Source: CACKLF01 sp002725175
Lineage (GTDB): Bacteria; Pseudomonadota; Alphaproteobacteria; Rhodobacterales; Rhodobacteraceae
Direction of reading: 5' to 3'
Length of the DNA: 11,261 bases
Assembly: GCA_002725175.2 (NCBI GenBank)
Contig: PBQX02000042.1
Span: forward strand, 1-11,261
Below, piece by piece: positions 1 through 7,109 of this stretch. The translations under genes and the position numbers were made by a program. The notes under the pieces were generated by a model that had not been told where the DNA came from, made no database searches, and saw nothing but the letters and a program-made list of their open reading frames with translations. How positions within the stretch are numbered: the first letter of the stretch is position 1; every line of letters starts with the position of its first letter.

Positions 1-623
1 TCTGTTGAGATATGATCATGTGGTATTTCATGATTTACAACAAATGCTAATGCTTTTTGGTTATATGACCATTTTTTCTTCTTTATATTGCTGATTTCTC
101 GGAGAAAAGAATCTCTTCCGTCTGCTCCTATGATTAACTTTGCTGATATTCTTGTTCCATCATCAAATAATGTTATCGCTTCTTTATTTCTCGTGATAAC
201 CTTTGATAAATTTTTCCCATAATCGATAGAAAAGTTCTTATATCCAAAAAGATGGGTCATCATTTCTTTTTTCAAAAGATAATTAGGAATGTTAAAGCCA
301 AATTGATCCTGATTAACCTCCTTTGAGCTAAAGTCTGCTATATATCTAATTTTGCCTTGTTCGCCACCAGCATCAGCTAGGCGCATAATTTTTAAGGGAG
401 CACTGTGTTTGCTGATTTTTTTCCAAATTCCTGCCTCACGTAAGATTTCTATTCCAGGCATTAGGATTGCGGTGGATCGATTGTCCTTATTCAAACTATT
501 ATTAAAAATATCTTTATTCAATCGTTCAATACAATGTACCGATAGCCCCATTTTAGTGAAGACTGCTGCGGCAGCCAGACCTGCAGGGCCGCACCCTAAA
601 ATTAAGATATCCGTATCAGAAAT
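1..623 (-). CDS. UbiH/Coq6-family FAD-dependent monooxygenase, N-terminal part (runs off left edge)
   Basis: The minus strand reads without a stop for 207 codons to the window edge. The N-terminus has a Rossmann FAD motif (LGCGPAGLAAA, residues 9-19) ending in an acidic residue (E33). It is followed by the D-x-R-x-x-A stretch typical of ubiquinone hydroxylases (D47, R49, A52) and the second FAD motif GADGRDS (166-172). Family members hydroxylate the ubiquinone ring in the membrane-associated Ubi complex. The exact position (UbiH, UbiI, UbiF, UbiL or UbiM type) cannot be decided from this half. The gene starts 10 nt after the carA stop and is probably co-transcribed with carA. Between the last in-frame stop and the FAD motif there is no ATG, GTG or TTG. 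The best start is ATT at 621-623, six bases after an AAGAGG ribosome-binding sequence. The first ATG (codon 25) would delete the FAD motif. Family assignment is confident; the precise substrate is not. Confidence 0.85.
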   Translation of the reverse strand, partial: MSDTDILILGCGPAGLAAAAVFTKMGLSVHCIERLNKDIFNNSLNKDNRSTAILMPGIEILREAGIWKKISKHSAPLKIMRLADAGGEQGKIRYIADFSSKEVNQDQFGFNIPNYLLKKEMMTHLFGYKNFSIDYGKNLSKVITRNKEAITLFDDGTRISAKLIIGADGRDSFLREISNIKKKKWSYNQKALAFVVNHEIPHDHIST

Positions 624-633
624 TTTAACCCTC

Positions 634-1776
634 TTATTCTATTGATGAAGCAAATTTTTGAAACAAATGGTCAGCATCCATAGGTCCTGGACTTGCTTCA
701 GGATGAAATTGAACAGAAAAAATTGGTCGATCACTCACTTCTATGCCACAATTTGAGCCGTCAAATAAAGATTTATACGTTTCAATGGTACCTTTTGGAA
801 GTGACTCGGAATCGATAGCGAACCCGTGATTCATGGAGGTGACCATGACTTTGCCAGACTTTAACTCTTTAACAGGGTGATTTGCTCCATGATGACCGTG
901 ATGCATTTTTTTTGATTGAGCACCTAAAGCCAAGCCAAGTAGTTGATGTCCTAAACAAATTCCAAAGATAGGAAGGTTCTTTTGTGAAATTATAGTCTTG
1001 ATTATAGGTCCAGAGTAGTTGTGGGTAGCTGCAGGATCCCCTGGGCCATTCGATAGAAAGATACCTTTTGGGTTAAGTTTTAAAATTTCATCTGCAGGAA
1101 AATCAGCAGGTACTACAGTTATTTCAAAACCATGAGAAGCTAACTTCCTAAGAATATTAGCCTTTATTCCATAATCTATAACTACAACTTTCTTTCCTGT
1201 TAGACTTTTTTGTTTTATCCATGGAAAACCCAACTCAGTAAAGTTGTATGGCTTTCTGCAAGATACATTTCTAGCAAGATCCATTCCTTTTAAGCCTGGA
1301 AAATTCAATAGTTTTTCGGATAATTCTTTATCAAGAAATTTTCCGTCCTTCCTGTGTTCTATTGCTACATCTTGGGCCCCTTGGTCCCTAATTTTTTTAG
1401 TAATTTTTCGGGTATCTACGTTGCAGATGCCAATAACTTTTTTATGTATCATCCAATTGATCAAGGAATCTTCCGAGCGCCAACTAGAATCATTGGTTGG
1501 TATCGAGCTGGTTACAATTCCCGATACGTGCGGCTTAGATGACTCACTATCTTCTAAATTTGTGCCAACATTACCAATGTGAGGGAAGGTAAAAGTTAGA
1601 ATTTGTTTATAGTAAGATGGGTCAGTTAATATTTCTTGATACCCTGTCATTGACGTATTAAAGCAGAGTTCAGCTACTTTAATACCTTCAGCCCCATACC
1701 CAGTTCCAAATATAGTTTCCCCATCCCTAAACTTTAGACGAGCAGAATTTATTTGCGTTTGTAGATTTGGTTCCAT
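634..1776 (-). CDS. carA: Carbamoyl-phosphate synthase small (glutaminase) subunit
   Basis: The 380-residue product has the full length of the family (about 380). The N-terminal CPSase small-chain domain spans roughly residues 12-150, and the class I glutamine amidotransferase domain roughly 195-375. The catalytic cysteine is C274 in FGICLGHQLLG, and the His/Glu pair is H358 and E360 in QFHPEASPGP. It hydrolyses glutamine and channels ammonia to CarB, giving cytoplasmic carbamoyl phosphate for pyrimidine and arginine synthesis; carB is not in this window. The ATG at 1774-1776 is the only usual start codon before the conserved domain. No Shine-Dalgarno sequence precedes it, and a good promoter lies only about 12 bases upstream, so the message may be almost leaderless. 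It is divergent from yqeY and followed closely by the FAD monooxygenase. Confidence 0.98.
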   Translation of the reverse strand: MEPNLQTQINSARLKFRDGETIFGTGYGAEGIKVAELCFNTSMTGYQEILTDPSYYKQILTFTFPHIGNVGTNLEDSESSKPHVSGIVTSSIPTNDSSWRSEDSLINWMIHKKVIGICNVDTRKITKKIRDQGAQDVAIEHRKDGKFLDKELSEKLLNFPGLKGMDLARNVSCRKPYNFTELGFPWIKQKSLTGKKVVVIDYGIKANILRKLASHGFEITVVPADFPADEILKLNPKGIFLSNGPGDPAATHNYSGPIIKTIISQKNLPIFGICLGHQLLGLALGAQSKKMHHGHHGANHPVKELKSGKVMVTSMNHGFAIDSESLPKGTIETYKSLFDGSNCGIEVSDRPIFSVQFHPEASPGPMDADHLFQKFASSIE

Positions 1777-1787
1777 GATAATTAAAA

Positions 1788-1815
1788 CTTATATAGGTTA
1801 TTGTTTGAATTTCAA
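1788..1815 (-). promoter_or_regulatory. Probable sigma-70 promoter for carA
   Basis: On the minus strand a TTGAAA -35 box (1810-1815) and a TATAAG -10 box (1788-1793) are separated by 16 bp. Transcription would start about five bases before the carA ATG at 1776, leaving no room for a ribosome-binding site. This agrees with the absence of one. Predicted from consensus matching only. Confidence 0.45.
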
Positions 1816-1881
1816 AAAGAAAGAAAAATAATTTGTTATCTTTTAACTTAAAATCCGAAGATTTTTGTCGTAAATATGCTC

Positions 1882-1909
1882 TTGAGAAGATAAATTATAT
1901 AACTATAAT
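1882..1909 (+). promoter_or_regulatory. Probable sigma-70 promoter for yqeY
   Basis: TTGAGA (1882-1887) and a perfect TATAAT (1904-1909) are spaced by 16 bp, about 35 bases upstream of the yqeY ATG. The AGGA at 1933-1936 then serves as ribosome-binding site, eight bases before the start. This is the best consensus promoter in the window. Confidence 0.6.
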
Positions 1910-1944
1910 TATTTTGGGCTTATCTATTTGTTAGGATTGATTTA

Positions 1945-2400
1945 ATGAGAACCAAGTTAAGGGAAGAGCTAAGCAAAGCTATGAAGTCTCGTGATTCAAT
2001 TAGAGTTTCGACTTTGAGATTAATTAATGCAGCTATCAAGGATAAAGACATTTCGCTAAGGAATGATAGTAGTTCTGATGGCGTGTCTGATAAAGAAATT
2101 CTTTCTATACTGGCAAAGATGATTAAACAGAGATCTGATAGTATAAGACAGTATGAGGAAGCTGGTCGAATTGAACTGGCTGAAGGTGAAAGGGCCGAAG
2201 TAAAAGTAATTGAAGAATTTTTACCTGAAAAATTGACAGTTGAAGAGATAGAAAAAGCTATTTCCAAATCAATAGAATCGATTGGTGCTAATTCTATTCG
2301 TGACATGGGAAAGGTTATGGGCCAACTGAAAGAAAGCTTTGAAGGTCAAGTGGACTTCAATATTGTTTCCCAAAAGGTTAAAGAAGCGCTATCTAATTAG
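1945..2400 (+). CDS. yqeY: GatB/YqeY domain-containing protein
   Basis: This 151-residue protein has the length and composition of stand-alone YqeY proteins. It has an N-terminal helical region with the family pattern of L-R-x-x-L/x-A-M-K-x-R-D followed by S-T-L-R-L-I-N-A-A-I-K (about residues 4-31). A charged middle section contains Q-R-x-D-S-I-x-Q-Y and A-E-x-x-V-I-E-x-F-L-P (about 65-95). The C-terminal D-M-G-K-V-M (about 139-144 region) precedes the end helix. The domain is shared with the tail of GatB, the tRNA-dependent amidotransferase subunit, where it contacts tRNA. The role of the free-standing protein is not well established. The ATG has an AGGA ribosome-binding site at good spacing. 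The gene is head-to-head with carA. In many alphaproteobacteria dnaG and rpoD follow yqeY, as I recall, but here a convergent hppA follows instead. Confidence 0.94.
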   Translation: MRTKLREELSKAMKSRDSIRVSTLRLINAAIKDKDISLRNDSSSDGVSDKEILSILAKMIKQRSDSIRQYEEAGRIELAEGERAEVKVIEEFLPEKLTVEEIEKAISKSIESIGANSIRDMGKVMGQLKESFEGQVDFNIVSQKVKEALSN

Positions 2401-2407
2401 AGATCAC

Positions 2408-2443
2408 TGAGGGTGCGGATGAAATATTCATTTCGCACCCTCA
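2408..2443 (+). terminator. Hairpin terminator between convergent yqeY and hppA
   Basis: A 10-bp perfect outer stem (TGAGGGTGCG at 2408-2417 with CGCACCCTCA at 2434-2443) continues, after a small internal mismatch, into a 5-bp ATGAA/TTCAT stem with an ATA loop. It begins eight bases after the yqeY stop and ends 13 bases before the hppA stop. On the plus strand it is followed by an only moderately T-rich run, so it fits yqeY best. As a symmetrical hairpin it may also stop hppA transcripts. Confidence 0.75.
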
Positions 2444-2456
2444 ATATTATTTAACA

Positions 2457-4478
2457 TTAGATTAGTAGAGGAGCTATAACCAAGCTAACTATAGCCATAA
2501 CGTTAATCAAGATGTTCATTGATGGCCCAGAAGTGTCTTTTAGTGGATCCCCTACAGTATCACCAACTACAGCAGCTTTATGAACATCGGAGCCTTTGCC
2601 ACCTAAATTACCTTTTTCGACGTATTTTTTCGCATTATCCCATGCACCGCCAGCATTTGACATCATTAATGCCATCATTACGCAGCATATTAGTGCTCCT
2701 CCGAGCATGCCTCCTAAGGCTTTTGGTCCAGCTAAAAAGCCTACCACCACAGGAGCGAGAACAGCAAGCGCCCCAGGAGCAATCATTTTTCTTAAAGCTG
2801 CTTTTGTTGCGATGTCCACACAAGTAGCAGTATCAGGTTTAGCTTTGCCTTCTAATAAGCCAGGTATTTCTTTAAATTGACGTCGGATTTCTTTAATCAT
2901 TTCAAACGCAGCATCTCCAACAGCTCTCATTGTTAATGAACTTACTAAAAAAGGAAATATTCCACCTAAAAACATTCCGGCTAGGACTAGTGGGTCGTTA
3001 ATTGCCAAAACAAAGTTTTCACTTTTTGAAGCAATTTTTTCTATATAAGCACTTATAAGTGCAAGAGCAGCTAAAGCAGCAGCACTAATTGCAAAACCTT
3101 TTCCAATAGCCGCTGTAGTGTTTCCTACCTCATCTAAGGAATCAGTAATTTTACGAGTTTCTTCTCCCATCTCTGACATTTCAGCTATGCCCCCTGCATT
3201 ATCTGCTACNGGCCCATAAGCGTCTATTGCCATGGTTATNCCAACTGTNCTTAACATGCCCACGGCAGCCATTCCTACTCCATATAGGCCAGAAAAATAA
3301 TTTGCAGTAAAAATAATGCCAACGATCGTAAGAACTGGAATGGCTACAGATTCCATGCCTGTTGCTAGTCCTGATATCATCACAGTCGCAGGACCTGTCT
3401 CACCACCTTCTGCTATTTTTTTCACTGGGGNNCCACCTGTATAATATTCGGTTATTAAGCCNACAATAATCCCTCCTAGNGCTCCAACCAAAACAGANAA
3501 CCACACATTTACAGATGCGCCTGCTATCTGAATGGTAAAATATGCAACCNCTATAAATAATGCAGCTGACCCAATTGTTCCAAANCGAAGAGCAGTCTCA
3601 GGGTTTTGAGCCGACATAACTTTAACCGTTAAAATTCCGATAATTGAACAAAGTAAACCTACTGTGGCCAATAATAAGGGCATAAAAATTAGNGCTTCCT
3701 TGTTTCCGCCCAGCGTTGCTGCAGTTGCNAGAGACATTGATGAGGCCAAAGCTATTGAAGCTATAATTGAACCACAATATGACTCAAAAATATCTGAACC
3801 CATACCNGCCACATCTCCTACGTTATCGCCTACATTGTCTGCAATCACACCTGGATTTCTTGGGTCATCTTCAGGAATGCCAGCTTCAACTTTTCCGACT
3901 AAATCTGCTCCTACATCGGCACTTTTTGTAAAAATNCCTCCACCTACTCTTGAGAATAATGCNACAGAAGATGCCCCCATTGCAAACCCCTCAATGGCAT
4001 GAATGCTTTCGTTGTNACCAGCAAAATAGTAAAATAGTATTCCTATACCGACTAAGCCCATGGATGCAACAGTAAGACCCATAATAGATCCACCAAAGAA
4101 AGCTATTGTNAGAGCACTAGCTGCGCCATTGTCTCGAGCTGCTACGGCAGTTCTAACATTTGCTTTAGTTGCTGCATACATTCCCACAAAGCCAGCAAAG
4201 CCTGANGACAAAGCTCCAACTAAAAAAGATATAGCTGTCTCCCACCCAAGTGAGAACCACAAGGCTAATATGCATATTATACAAAAAATAGCTAAACGTG
4301 AGTATTCAGCAGACATAAATACCATTGCACCAAGGTGAATTTCATCACCAATTTCCTTAACTTTTCCTTCTCCAGCAGGTGAAGCTTTAACGGTGCCATA
4401 AACTATAAGAGCGGCTATTAAGCCGATTATACCTAAGGCTACGGGCAATAGAGGATTCGATAATAGGTTGATAAGCAT
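2457..4478 (-). CDS. hppA: Membrane-bound ion-translocating pyrophosphatase, potassium-dependent type
   Basis: The 673-residue polytopic protein (about 16 membrane helices expected for the family) hydrolyses cytoplasmic pyrophosphate and pumps H+ or Na+ across the membrane. The substrate-binding motif ADVGADLVGKVEAG (187-200) is intact, followed by the DDPRNP and DNVGDNVGDV acidic segments (204-223). A second set of acidic motifs lies near D419/D426 and again near the C-terminus (D614, D640, D644, D648). The determinant GNTTAAIGKG (452-461) carries Ala456 and Gly459, as in potassium-dependent enzymes; potassium-independent ones have Lys and Thr there. Glu232 matches Glu246 of the Thermotoga Na+-pump by its spacing from D229. 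The pumped ion is therefore open. Eighteen codons contain an N, 15 of them at the third position, and none of the quoted residues is affected. The ATG follows AAAGGA at good spacing. The gene is monocistronic in appearance. Confidence 0.97.
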   Translation of the reverse strand: MLINLLSNPLLPVALGIIGLIAALIVYGTVKASPAGEGKVKEIGDEIHLGAMVFMSAEYSRLAIFCIICILALWFSLGWETAISFLVGALXSGFAGFVGMYAATKANVRTAVAARDNGAASAXTIAFFGGSIMGLTVASMGLVGIGILFYYFAGXNESIHAIEGFAMGASSXALFSRVGGXIFTKSADVGADLVGKVEAGIPEDDPRNPGVIADNVGDNVGDVXGMGSDIFESYCGSIIASIALASSMSXATAATLGGNKEXLIFMPLLLATVGLLCSIIGILTVKVMSAQNPETALXFGTIGSAALFIXVAYFTIQIAGASVNVWXSVLVGXLGGIIXGLITEYYTGXXPVKKIAEGGETGPATVMISGLATGMESVAIPVLTIVGIIFTANYFSGLYGVGMAAVGMLXTVXITMAIDAYGXVADNAGGIAEMSEMGEETRKITDSLDEVGNTTAAIGKGFAISAAALAALALISAYIEKIASKSENFVLAINDPLVLAGMFLGGIFPFLVSSLTMRAVGDAAFEMIKEIRRQFKEIPGLLEGKAKPDTATCVDIATKAALRKMIAPGALAVLAPVVVGFLAGPKALGGMLGGALICCVMMALMMSNAGGAWDNAKKYVEKGNLGGKGSDVHKAAVVGDTVGDPLKDTSGPSMNILINVMAIVSLVIAPLLI

Positions 4479-4515
4479 TGCAGTTTTTCCTTTAAGATTT
4501 CAATTTGTCAAAGGC

Positions 4516-4544
4516 TCTATATAACTCATAATCAAGAGTGTAAA
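4516..4544 (-). promoter_or_regulatory. Probable sigma-70 promoter for hppA
   Basis: The minus strand carries TTTACA (4539-4544) and TATAGA (4516-4521) with the ideal 17-bp spacer, about 38 bases upstream of the hppA ATG. An AAAGGA ribosome-binding sequence lies between the predicted transcription start and the ATG. Consensus-based prediction. Confidence 0.5.
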
Positions 4545-4600
4545 GAATTCAAATTGTCTATAGTCATTTTTGTATNAGNTTTTTTTTGAATATCCTCCAT

Positions 4601-5371
4601 TTAATCTTTTAATGAAGTATATTTTTTTATCTGTTCTTCGTCTATTATAATGGGCTGAATTATACCNCCAGAATTNATCAAAGTGTCATAAACGGANGAT
4701 TCAGCCAGCATATTATTCCAAACTTTCTCTATCTGGGGGAATTCTTTCAGTAGCTTTTTATCTGATGCTAAAGCATTTCTTACTTGTGGAACTAAAAAAC
4801 AATCAGCGTAAGTCATTGAGTTNCCTACACAGAAAGTTCCAGAGGTTAAAGCTAAAATATTTTCGAGTGCTCCAAATTCCCGTCTTATAAAGTGCATCCT
4901 TAAAGGATGCTGTAGTGGAGGGGTTTTTATCATTCCCCATTCACCCATTGCCTGTACAAGAAAAGGAATATTTTGATATGGCTGAACATCCGCAGCGATT
5001 ATATACATTATTCGCTTTACTTCCGCTCGCTCCCAAGGATCTTGTGGCATTATTGGCTTTAGACTTCGATCTGCATTCAATAATCTGTCTTCAATATATT
5101 CAATAATTGCTCCACTCTGAGTCATCTTTTTCCCATCACTCAAAAGTAAAATGGGAACACGTCCTTCAGGGTTGAATTTTGACAGTTCATCTGAGCCNAG
5201 ATTTATAGTCTCCGGATCATTTTNAGGCATAGTATATTTAGGTATACCTCTTTCATCAATTCTTAATCCTGTGGAAATGAGCTCAACAATTGATTCAGGG
5301 ACTTGTCTATAATTTAAATAAATTGTAACTCTTAGTGATGCACTGCTGCTTTTATGATAGTATAGCTTCAT
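4601..5371 (-). CDS. Zeta-class glutathione S-transferase / maleylacetoacetate isomerase-like protein
   Basis: The 256-residue protein has a thioredoxin-fold N-terminal domain (about 1-97) and an all-helical C-terminal domain. The Ser-rich SSSASLRV (8-15) takes the place of the zeta-class SSCSxRV active-site motif; the usual Cys is Ser/Ala here. The cis-proline segment RVP (71-73) and QSGAIIEYIE (85-94) form the glutathione site. The C-terminal ADVQPYQN (127-134) and the T-x-A-D-C-x-L-V-P-Q pattern (187-196) are zeta-class hallmarks. Maleylacetoacetate isomerase acts late in tyrosine/homogentisate breakdown, but no hmgA or fahA is nearby. Against a usual length of about 210-220, the extra residues are mainly at about 33-62, between the second strand and the cis-Pro strand. 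The gene is divergent from the methyltransferase at 5507. The class is fairly sure; the isomerase activity is inferred. Confidence 0.85.
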   Translation of the reverse strand: MKLYYHKSSSASLRVTIYLNYRQVPESIVELISTGLRIDERGIPKYTMPXNDPETINXGSDELSKFNPEGRVPILLLSDGKKMTQSGAIIEYIEDRLLNADRSLKPIMPQDPWERAEVKRIMYIIAADVQPYQNIPFLVQAMGEWGMIKTPPLQHPLRMHFIRREFGALENILALTSGTFCVXNSMTYADCFLVPQVRNALASDKKLLKEFPQIEKVWNNMLAEXSVYDTLXNSXGIIQPIIIDEEQIKKYTSLKD

Positions 5372-5506
5372 TTAGTTCTCTGAAATTTTTTTTGGTATGA
5401 TAGGCATAAGAGATTTATTTATACTATTAAAACTCAATTAAATATAGCTTTGATTCTAGAGGTTATGTTGGGTATCAAGATGGCTTATTAAGAGGAAAAT
5501 TTCCGA

Positions 5507-7027
5507 ATGGTTAGAAGGTTAGGTAGGAAAATCAGAAGAAATTCTTCACTGAGNAGTGAAATAAAAAGCAAAAATTTCTTCGGAGGATTTCAGGGTGGTG
5601 GTTACAAACCTCTTTCTGATGANGATGTTCAAAAAATTCATAGAGCTGCATTAAATATTCTTTGGGAAGTAGGGATGAAAAACCCCTTGCCAATTCTCGA
5701 AAAAGTCGCGCTCGATAAAGGTTGTAAANTATCTAGTGCTGGTAGACTTTGTTTCCCTAAATCTTTAGTTGAAGATGNCATTGATCGAGCATGCAAAGAA
5801 ACTGTGTTATATGGTAGAGACCCTATACACGATATAGAGTTATCAGGCAGGAAGGTTAGTAGTTATGGAGCTGGAGAGGCTGTAACAGTACTTGACCCTG
5901 GATCTAATGATTATAGACCTTCAACTATTAGGGATGTTTATGACATNGCTAGAGTTGTTGATTGTTTGGAAAATATTAATAGCTTTTCAAGATTCGTTGT
6001 GCCAACTGAGATAACCGACTTGATGTCGGCAGATATTAATACTGCTTATGCAAGCTTAATGGGCACTAGGAAACATACTGCCCTATCTTTTTCAAGTGGT
6101 GAGAATGTTCANGCTGTAATTGCAATGTTAGATATTATTGCTGGCGGTGAAGGTGAGTTTGCTAAAAGGCCCTTTTGTCACGGCGGAGGATGTACTGTTG
6201 TTTCTCCTTTGCAGTATGGTGCTGACAACTGTGAAGTCGCAATAGAATCTATTGAAATGAATGCTCCTATTTGGGTTGTTATTGCTCCACAGTCTGGAGC
6301 AACAGCGCCTGCTACTTTGGCNGGCTCTCTTGCNCAATGTTTTGCAGAAGCTCTTGCAAGCTTATTGTTGGTTGATCTTATCAAACCTTCTCACCCGGTA
6401 ATTTTTGGNCCTTGGCCTTTTGTGACTGATTTAAGGACTGGATCTTTCTCAGGGGGTGGGGGAGAGGAGGCTCTTTTGGGAGCAGCATCAGCACAAATAA
6501 CAAACTATTACGGCCTTATTAGNAGCGTTGGGGCGGGAATGACAGATTCTAAGCTTCCTGATGCTCANTCGGGGTTTGAAAAAGGTATTTCAGTGGCAAT
6601 GGCTGCACTTGCAGGATGCAATGGCATTTCAGAATCATCAGGAATGTTAGCAAGCTTAATGGGGTGTTCTTATGAGTCTTTGGTGATAGATAANGAAATG
6701 CTTGGTGTCATTATGAGAACAGTTAAAGGTATTGAAGTAAGTGATGAGACTCTATCTTTAGAGGTAATTAAAGAGGCTGTATTTGGTGACGGTCATTTTT
6801 TGAGAAGTGGTCAAACATTAGAAAAAATGAAATCCGAGTATTTTTATCCTGAAATTTTAGACAGAAAGTCACAGTTAGAGTGGAGGGAGGACGGTTCTTT
6901 AGATATAAGAAAGAGAGCAGAAATAAAAGTGAAGCAAATTTTNGAAAATCATTCTCCCTTATATATTGATAAGAAGGCTGACTCTNTAATACGACAAAAT
7001 TTTCCTATTCAGATAGACTTTAGTTAA
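5507..7027 (+). CDS. Trimethylamine methyltransferase (MttB) family protein, non-pyrrolysine
   Basis: The 506-residue product spans the whole MttB/COG5598 family length (about 480-520). It shows the N-terminal helix IHRAALNILWEVGM (44-57), a glycine-rich HGGGCTVVSP (225-234), GAGMTDSKLPDA (342-353) and the C-terminal GDGHFLRSGQTLEKMKSEY (427-445). Archaeal MttB reads an in-frame UAG as pyrrolysine. This gene has no internal UAG, so it belongs with the non-pyrrolysine relatives, some of which demethylate glycine betaine or other quaternary amines onto a corrinoid protein. No corrinoid protein, reactivase or folate methyltransferase is in the window, so the substrate and methyl acceptor are unknown. 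The start is the first ATG after an in-frame TAA; AGAGG at 5491-5495 is a somewhat distant ribosome-binding site. Fourteen codons contain an N, 11 at the third position. It is possibly co-transcribed with the ABC exporter 82 bases downstream. Confidence 0.87.
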   Translation: MVRRLGRKIRRNSSLXSEIKSKNFFGGFQGGGYKPLSDXDVQKIHRAALNILWEVGMKNPLPILEKVALDKGCKXSSAGRLCFPKSLVEDXIDRACKETVLYGRDPIHDIELSGRKVSSYGAGEAVTVLDPGSNDYRPSTIRDVYDXARVVDCLENINSFSRFVVPTEITDLMSADINTAYASLMGTRKHTALSFSSGENVXAVIAMLDIIAGGEGEFAKRPFCHGGGCTVVSPLQYGADNCEVAIESIEMNAPIWVVIAPQSGATAPATLXGSLXQCFAEALASLLLVDLIKPSHPVIFXPWPFVTDLRTGSFSGGGGEEALLGAASAQITNYYGLIXSVGAGMTDSKLPDAXSGFEKGISVAMAALAGCNGISESSGMLASLMGCSYESLVIDXEMLGVIMRTVKGIEVSDETLSLEVIKEAVFGDGHFLRSGQTLEKMKSEYFYPEILDRKSQLEWREDGSLDIRKRAEIKVKQIXENHSPLYIDKKADSXIRQNFPIQIDFS

Positions 7028-7109
7028 GTCATATCTTANCGATAAATTTTTTGATTGTGAGAAGTGTCCTGTTTTAGTAAATACAACTTTCGGTTATTAA
7101 AAAATCTAA

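Noticed and set aside
352..645. Plus-strand open frame of 97 codons at the left end
   Set aside because: It lies antisense to the FAD monooxygenase, whose frame shows clear family motifs, and it has no protein-like features of its own.
1920..2306. Minus-strand open frame of 128 codons over yqeY
   Set aside because: It is the reverse-strand shadow of a conserved, well-started yqeY; its Ser/Leu/Ile-rich composition is typical of antisense frames.
5372..5506. Possible riboswitch or attenuator upstream of the methyltransferase
   Set aside because: I looked for SAM- or glycine-type conserved cores and stable hairpins and saw none; only a TATACT at 5420-5425 without a well-spaced -35 box.
6128..6384. 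Two minus-strand frames inside the methyltransferase gene
   Set aside because: Both are antisense shadows with no ribosome-binding site or recognisable motif.
7028..7109. Promoter (TTGTGA with TAAATA, 17-bp spacer) before the ABC exporter
   Set aside because: The -10 box matches only three consensus bases, so I did not call it; a separate promoter for the exporter remains possible.
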